Source: Ridgeia piscesae | Taxonomy: Eukaryota; Annelida; Polychaeta; Sabellida; Siboglinidae | Length of the DNA: 64,000 nt | Reading direction: 5' to 3' | NCBI GenBank assembly: GCA_025642075.2 | Contig: JAODUO010000144.1 | Span: 51,001 to 115,000, forward strand | In this document: piece after piece, positions 58,560 to 64,000 of the stretch | Numbering within the stretch: position 1 is the first letter of the stretch | Layout: every line of letters starts with the position of its first letter | Notes under the pieces: model-generated | What the model saw: only the letters and a program-made list of their open reading frames with translations | The model's database searches: none | What the model was told of the DNA's origin: nothing | Made by a program: the position numbers and the translations under genes

Positions 58560-59200
58560 CCTCACCAACGCCAGATAACCTCAACATCGACACCAGACCC
58601 CCAATATAAGCTGAAGTCTAAAACGCCATCAAAGCTATGAAGAGTGTAACATCCCCAGGCATAGACTCCGTTCATGTTGAAATGTTGAAGGCCGACCCCA
58701 GAACAGCTACCAGAGTCCTGATTGAATTGTCCTAGTCCATTTGGGACAAAGAGACTATCCCAAGTGACTGGGTTAAAGGACTCATTATAAAGCTCCCAAC
58801 TCGCACTTGCTCTTGTTCCATCCCCAGCAAAGTTTTCTGAAGAATCCTTCTTGGAAGAATCAATACATCTATTGACAAGAAGCTGAGGCAAGAACAAGCG
58901 GGATTCCGGAAGAGAAGAGGTTGCACTGATCAGATCTTTGCATTGAGAAACATCATAGAGCAAACTCTAGAATGGAACTGCCCACTGTATATCAACTTCA
59001 TCGATTTCAAAAAGGCCTTTGACAGTATCCACCATGACACCCTACGGAAAATCCTAAGATCCTATGGAGTACCTCTAAAGATTGTTGCACTGCCAGAGAC
59101 GTTTTAGAACCACTTCGAATGCAGCGTCATCCTCTGAGTGTTTCCCAGTGATATCTGGTGTTAGACAGGGATATGTCCTCTCGCCCATGTGTAAGCTGCA
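58560..59200 (+). mobile_element. RTE-like LINE reverse transcriptase fragment
   Basis: The plus strand reads AMKSVTSPGIDSVHVEMLKA, WDKETIPSDWVKGLIIKLP, DKKLRQEQAGFRKRRGCTDQ, ALRNIIEQTLEWNCPLYINF, DFKKAFDSIHHDTLRKILRS. This is the typical RT core of RTE-type elements. Stops at several points and a deletion after KLP show it is inactive. The assignment to RTE is by pattern. Confidence 0.8.
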
Positions 59201-59399
59201 AGTCCACACACAAACCAGCAAAATATGAACGTTTAGCTTTTTAGGGAGGTCTTGATGTGACCTTATAAAAGAACAGACAGCTAAAGTTATCTTGTGTACA
59301 GTGACAATACCCTAAGATATATAGGACTATGCAAAATTATAGAGAACACGTTACGGAATAATCTTTAGAAAACAATGTGGACATGTAGCTTTTTATACT

Positions 59400-59900
59400 T
59401 GGGGTGCCCTTAGAAACACTGAATCAACAGAAATGTCTTGTGTACTACGGAAATACGTATTCGTGGTGCTGCAAGTAATGACCCGCCAGCTCGTATTTAC
59501 ACTGACATCACAGCATTGACAGATGCAGCTGAGGCAATTCGAGTGTCGACACATGTAAGAATTAAATATATATTCCACCCTGCTTAATTTTTCCAAAGTC
59601 TATGACAAAGTCTTTCATAAACGCCTTTTACTAAATTTAGCCTTTTATGGAATAACTGGAAACACCAAAAACTAGATTAAATCATTTTAATTCGCATCGA
59701 AAACAGAGTTTCAGTCAAGGGCGCCCTGCCGGACAATACATGTGCATGATGTGCTACATCTGGAGTACCACAGTGCTCAGTCCTAGGACAAGTTCTATTT
59801 AATTTCTACTATACATAAGTTACATAAACAACAACATTCAATCTTCTTTACAACTCTTTGTTGATGAGAGCATCATGTCACAAAATCACATCTTAAACTA
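59400..59900 (+). mobile_element. LINE reverse transcriptase fragment, another family
   Basis: The plus strand reads NFSKVYDKVFHKRLLLNLAF, YGITGN, then SGVPQCSVLGQVLFNFYYT. It matches DFSKAFDKVPHxxLLxKLxxYGI and SGVPQGxVLGPxLF. Decayed by stops. Confidence 0.7.
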
Positions 59901-60482
59901 ATAGCAATATCCTCCATTCTGATGTTTCCAGCACTCGGCAAGGTTCTATTAACATACTCAAATGGATACGTTTTACCTGTCTTCTACAATATGCTAATTT
60001 GTCTGTACTTTGTACACACATGCGCATACACACAAATGTACATACACAGTAAGGATCGGACGAACCTGGAATTTCGTCCGAATCAAATACCGATTCGAAT
60101 ATCCTTGACATTTTGAATACGAATCGAATATCGAATCGAATATGAATATTAAGTAGCTTCAAATTCGATTAGAATATTGAACGGTGTTGGGATCACTGAC
60201 CTTTACATTAATAAATATATAGCCACGGGTACAAATCCTGGCCGGAGTCGTCGACATCGTGGCCATAAACATCGATATCCTTTTTACTTTCTGATCTAAC
60301 AATGACTTCTTACAGCCGCCAAACTTATCATCTCATATCTTATGTACATATATGTACACACACTTTACAAAATAAAGTCATTTATATTCCTGTAAAGAAT
60401 AAAATTAAGAAAACAAACTCGCGCAAAACTCGAAATGATCTACGGGGCTCGGTGATTACTGCAGTAACATCGGTAATTTATG

Positions 60483-60490
60483 GCAGGCAT
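60483..60490. repeat. left target-site duplication of the hAT element
   Basis: gcaggcat immediately before the left TIR; gcaggcaa follows the right TIR at 63015-63022 (7 of 8 bases match). Confidence 0.75.
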
Positions 60491-60596
60491 TAGTGCTGGT
60501 TCGATATTCGATATATCGAAGTATCGCGATATTTGCGAAAGTTTGATACCGATATTTAGTGGTATCGCGATACTTCGATATTTTGGGTATCGAACG

Positions 60597-60986
60597 CCCA
60601 CTCTTCGATACCTTCGATACCTTCGTCTTCGATACTTTCGATACCTTCGATACCTTCGATACCTTCGATACCTTCGATACCTACGATACCTTCGATACCT
60701 TCGATACCTTCGATACCTTCGATACCTACGATACCTACGATACCTTCGATACCTTCGATACCTTCGATACCTTCGATACCTTCGATACCTCGATACCTTC
60801 GATACCTTCGATACCTTCGATACCTTCGATACCTTCGATACCTTCGATACCTTCGATACCTTCGATACCTTCGATACCTTCGATACCTTCGATACCTTCG
60901 ATACCTTCGATACCTTCGATACCTTCGATACCTTCGATACCTTCGATACCTTCGATACCTTCGATACCTTCGATACCTTCGATACT
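60597..60986. repeat. 9-bp (TTCGATACC)n minisatellite
   Basis: About 42 copies of ttcgatacc with occasional tacgatacc and one 1-bp deletion. The unit repeats the inner end of the hAT TIR (ggttcgata). The open frames (IPSIPS, FDTFDT, SKVSKV, RYRRYR) are artefacts. Confidence 0.95.
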
Positions 60987-61541
60987 TGACATCGAGTCCA
61001 TTCGACGACGTCGATGCGAAGACGCAACATCGTTGTTGATGACGACGTTGTTTACGGGAGCTATCACTACAGCGCTTCGCAGCCTAACTTGACTTAGGCG
61101 TGGTTGCTTAAAAATATTATATAAAAAATGTGATTTGTTTTCTAAAACTTTATTGTAGAGTTAATCAGTATAATAACTGTTTTCTGTTTGCGATTTTAGC
61201 CTAGGTCAGACTTCGCTTAGCCTCGTTATCCAAACCAAGGTTCGTACGTGACGCTCTCGTTTGATGGCACTACCATGCCATCTTTCTCCCTACTTTACTT
61301 ACGGTTACGCGTACAAAAACACACATCTTATAGCATTTTTATAGAGTGTTTATTGCACGCACTAGTATTTATGAAACTAGTTTAATAATAATATTGTTAA
61401 TATAAATAATTATTCGAGCGCGATGCGGAGGCTTTGTTTATCCGGGTTCCGTTTGGTGGCGCTGTTTTGTTGTTTGGTGGCGCCACCATTTGCCGTACAT
61501 GACGCCCACAACCAAGACGAACGACAAGTCGCAACGTTCAT

Positions 61542-61661
61542 CGCTTAATTTGGCATTTTTCCAACAATGAGTGTCTGCTATGCTAGAAACGTCTCAAAGA
61601 TAGCGGGGGAAATACATCGAATTTGACGAAACATGTCACCAATCAAGAAGCTATCAAAACG
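61542..61661 (+). pseudogene. BED zinc finger of a hAT transposase, broken
   Basis: The plus frame reads RLIWHFSNNECLLC, a TAG at 61584-61586, then KRLKDSGGNTSNLTKHVTNQ. The pattern W-x-F...C-x2-C...GGNTSNLxxH is the BED finger found at the N-terminus of hAT transposases. The second histidine position is not clear. An ATG 47 bp upstream (61495 area, acatgacgcccac) is one base out of frame. Confidence 0.7.
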
Positions 61662-62756
61662 TGATGATCAACTTTCGTCGTACGGCATGTCGACGTCGTC
61701 GACGTCGTGGACAACGTCGCATTGCCATTGACTCGAGAACGTGTTCTTTCGAAATATTCGACAATGAGGAAGCAGTGGACATCAAGTTACAGTCGAAGCG
61801 AATCGCCATCGGTTGCCGAAACTACTAAGTAACTGCGGCCACAGCGTCAAGAAGTGACATATACGACGTGACTGATTAACGATGACGATTCGCTTACTGC
61901 ATCTTCTGTCACTGTGACACTGGCACTGGCCAAACAGGTTCACCACTGGCAGAGGCAGAGCCAGAGGTAGAGGGAGAAACTGACCTGTTCTTGAAAACAG
62001 TTGCAAAAACATTATGGGGCTTGTTATGTATACTTGATAACGTGGACAATTAAGTTTTATATTTAAAAAAATGGTGTTAACTGGGAAGTACAATTGCAAT
62101 TTTAATTAATATTTTTTCTATTATTAATTAGTGTTATTTTATTGTAATCATCTATACAGTTTTGATGCTAAATCACAATTATTTTTACGATACAATTAAT
62201 AATAAAAAGTTATAACAGTGACTGCTCAGCTGTGCTGGCAGTGACACTATTATAAGTGATAGGTGTTTTTATATAATAATAACATTTTTTTAATGTTTCA
62301 TTTGTTTCAGCTGTATTTGTTGATGGTCATTTTAGGAGACACATTGACTTGAAATTAAGCTGCTATATTATAGTGTATATACAAACAGCTGGGGTGAAGT
62401 ACTGTTATTAATTTAAAATAAATCAGTGCAATTCATTAATTTATTTGTCACTAGGTATTTTATTGCAGTTGTCTTTATTGTTTTAATATTATATTACAGT
62501 TACCTTTTAGTTTTACAACAGTAATCAATTATATTGAAACTGTTGTTTGTGTACTTACATAAATTGAAAATTGCATATTAATCATTGTCTGCATGACTAT
62601 AAAATCACATATTTCCCTACAAGTGAAAATTTTGTGTGTTTCTGTGGCATTAGTCTAAGTGAATAGTAAAGTTTTTTTGGAGATCTATACTGTACTGAAT
62701 TACACTTATAAGGTAAATTTCGAGTATCGATTAAAAATCAGGTATCGATTGATATC

Positions 62757-62860
62757 GAAGAATTCTGGTATCGAACCAGTAATATATCGATCGGTTTCAA
62801 AGAATTCTGGTATCGAACCAGTAATATATCGATCGGTATCGAAGAATTCTTATATCGAAC
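62757..62860. repeat. 42-bp repeat in hAT subterminal region
   Basis: gaattc starts at 62760, 62802 and 62844 with a 42-bp period (gaattctggtatcgaaccag, taatatatcgatcggt...). Each unit contains an internal copy of the TIR-like string tatcgaaccag. Confidence 0.85.
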
Positions 62861-63039
62861 CAGCACTACTTCTGTTGCATACGGTGCTTCTACTGGGAAC
62901 TGTGTTCTATGTGAAAATTTGACTTAATTACAACGTAAGTATCGAGTATCGAGTATCGAACAAAATTCAGGTATCGATCGGTATCGAACAAAACCTGGTA
63001 TCGAACCAGCACTAGCAGGCAAAAATGACCGTCACAAAT

Positions 63040-63145
63040 TCCGGTTTTATGCTAACCCTAAAGTAACCGTAACCCTAACTAACCCTACGCTAACTTCAAC
63101 TAATCCTAAACTTACCCGAAACCCTAAATTTAAACCTCAACCCGA
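63040..63145. repeat. degenerate CCCTAA-like sequence
   Basis: Several irregularly spaced ccctaa, cctaac and cctaaa strings, 40 bp beyond the hAT element. They resemble degenerate telomere-type (TTAGGG) repeats but do not form a regular array. Confidence 0.5.
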
Positions 63146-64000
63146 CACTGCTAACAAAAGACCCCTCGACATAATAGGGCCTGCAAGTGGGTCACGATAC
63201 ATGGCGTGACTCTGCGCGACTGGAGCTTATTGGTGACTAAGCGAGACTAATTGGGGACTGGACACAAGAATAATATTCTAACGATGGATGACAGTTGTAG
63301 CTTCCGACTGATGAATACTAGGAAAATCAGATAATAAATATCTTGTGTTATACGTTTCTTATCTTAAATGTCCTATTTAATATTGAGTTTACCACACTAT
63401 CATAGGCATATAGCGATTTACGTAGTGCAGATAATCGACACGATGCTAGGCTGTATGTGTCTTTTACGGGATTTGCGTTTTACATTGCTGTACGTTGTGG
63501 TTTCGATAAGCACTTATATCTGACAAGTTGTCTAAATGCCCATAATCATAAGTCATGTATACGTTTGGCCCAAACAGGTTGTATTGCGCGAAAACTGGCA
63601 CTCTTCATTATTAGTCAAGATCGCCAAACACAAGTACTTAATTGCCGCTATTGCCATGGCAACCACCATAATAATCGATTAAAATTCATGATTTCCGTGA
63701 TCATTGTCACCGGCAAAATGTTCCACTGCTTCTGCTTGTAATAATCCTTCGGACAATATAACTGAAATACGCTATTTCGGGACAGTTCGATTATTACGAC
63801 CAAAACAAAACAAAATCCTATATTTTAACATGGAGTATATGGACCTCCTGCCCCCAACTGCCCCCAGCCTCGTTTTCGCGCGCGAGACTTGCACGCCCTA
63901 TACCGATAATATTACGGTAAGTTACGCGTAGCGGCCACGAAAGGCGACGACACCACGTTGTCGGCGAGTTTTATGCGAGTTTGTTTCGTGAAGTTTATTT
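63146..64000. other. no gene proven; possible first exon at 63830-63916
   Basis: A plus-strand frame starts with ATG at 63830 (MEYMDLLPPTAPSLVFARET...) and reaches a perfect donor gtaagt after 63916 (29 codons). No signal peptide or domain is recognisable. It could be a first coding exon of a gene continuing to the right. Confidence 0.2.

Larger units (their letters stand above)
60491..63014. mobile_element. hAT-family element, decayed, 2.5 kb
   Basis: Perfect 16-bp TIRs, tagtgctggttcgata (60491-60506) and its reverse complement at 62999-63014, are flanked by an 8-bp target duplication. TIRs beginning TAGNG with an 8-bp duplication are the hAT signature. Both subterminal regions are full of tatcga motifs. 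The interior has a degraded BED finger but no transposase core, so it is a non-autonomous or heavily deleted copy. Confidence 0.85.

Noticed and set aside
60040..60160. Second hAT end (cagtaaggatcggacgaac and attcgaat words)
   Set aside because: Start resembles a hAT terminus but no matching right end or target duplication was found.
60440..61092. Open frames of 110-196 codons (SKVSKV, FDTFDT, IPSIPS)
   Set aside because: Translation of the 9-bp hAT minisatellite.

Overview
This is a metazoan nuclear window. It has GT-AG introns, two multi-exon genes for extracellular domains, dense microsatellites and many decayed LINE and DNA-transposon copies. It is AT-rich overall. The domain content (an isolated secreted NIDO protein, a YWTD propeller, a DUF4806 protein) and the mixture of L2/CR1-like and RTE-like LINEs, hAT elements and MITEs suggest a marine invertebrate such as a lophotrochozoan or cephalochordate. 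The species cannot be fixed from the sequence. There is no prokaryotic, viral, rRNA or CRISPR signature.

Layout. 1-7.5 kb: an unrecognised minus-strand exon with a 151-bp tandem duplication, a minus-strand DUF4806 gene or pseudogene, a LINE ORF1 remnant, two tetranucleotide arrays, and a MITE nested inside the end of another TIR element. 7.8-14.7 kb: four tandem units, each carrying the same promoter; three carry the signal-peptide exon of a NIDO gene and three carry a LINE tail. 11.6-19.9 kb: a complete five-exon plus-strand gene for a secreted 309-residue NIDO protein, with a 92-bp satellite filling the end of intron 1. 20.5-34.7 kb: a LINE 3' end followed by four tandem 3.3-4.0 kb units; each unit has a TATA/Inr-like promoter except the last, which is cut off at that point. 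34.7-40.4 kb: AT-rich sequence, a MITE and weak exon candidates.

40.45-58.2 kb: a minus-strand gene with six consecutive in-phase exons that together encode a YWTD (LDL-receptor class B) six-bladed beta-propeller. Its introns hold a TTGGGG hexamer array, a 0.9-kb element with perfect 32-bp TIRs, a 1.25-kb CA-rich array, a 76-bp minisatellite, a TAG array, a nearly full-length but frameshifted L2/CR1-like LINE and several LINE fragments. 58.5-64 kb: two more LINE remnants and a 2.5-kb hAT element with an 8-bp target duplication, a decayed BED finger and a 9-bp minisatellite that matches its own terminal repeat.

The NIDO and YWTD genes both encode extracellular modules, but they are on opposite strands and nothing in the sequence links their functions. 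All gene models here come from reading splice sites and frames by eye, without transcript or database support.
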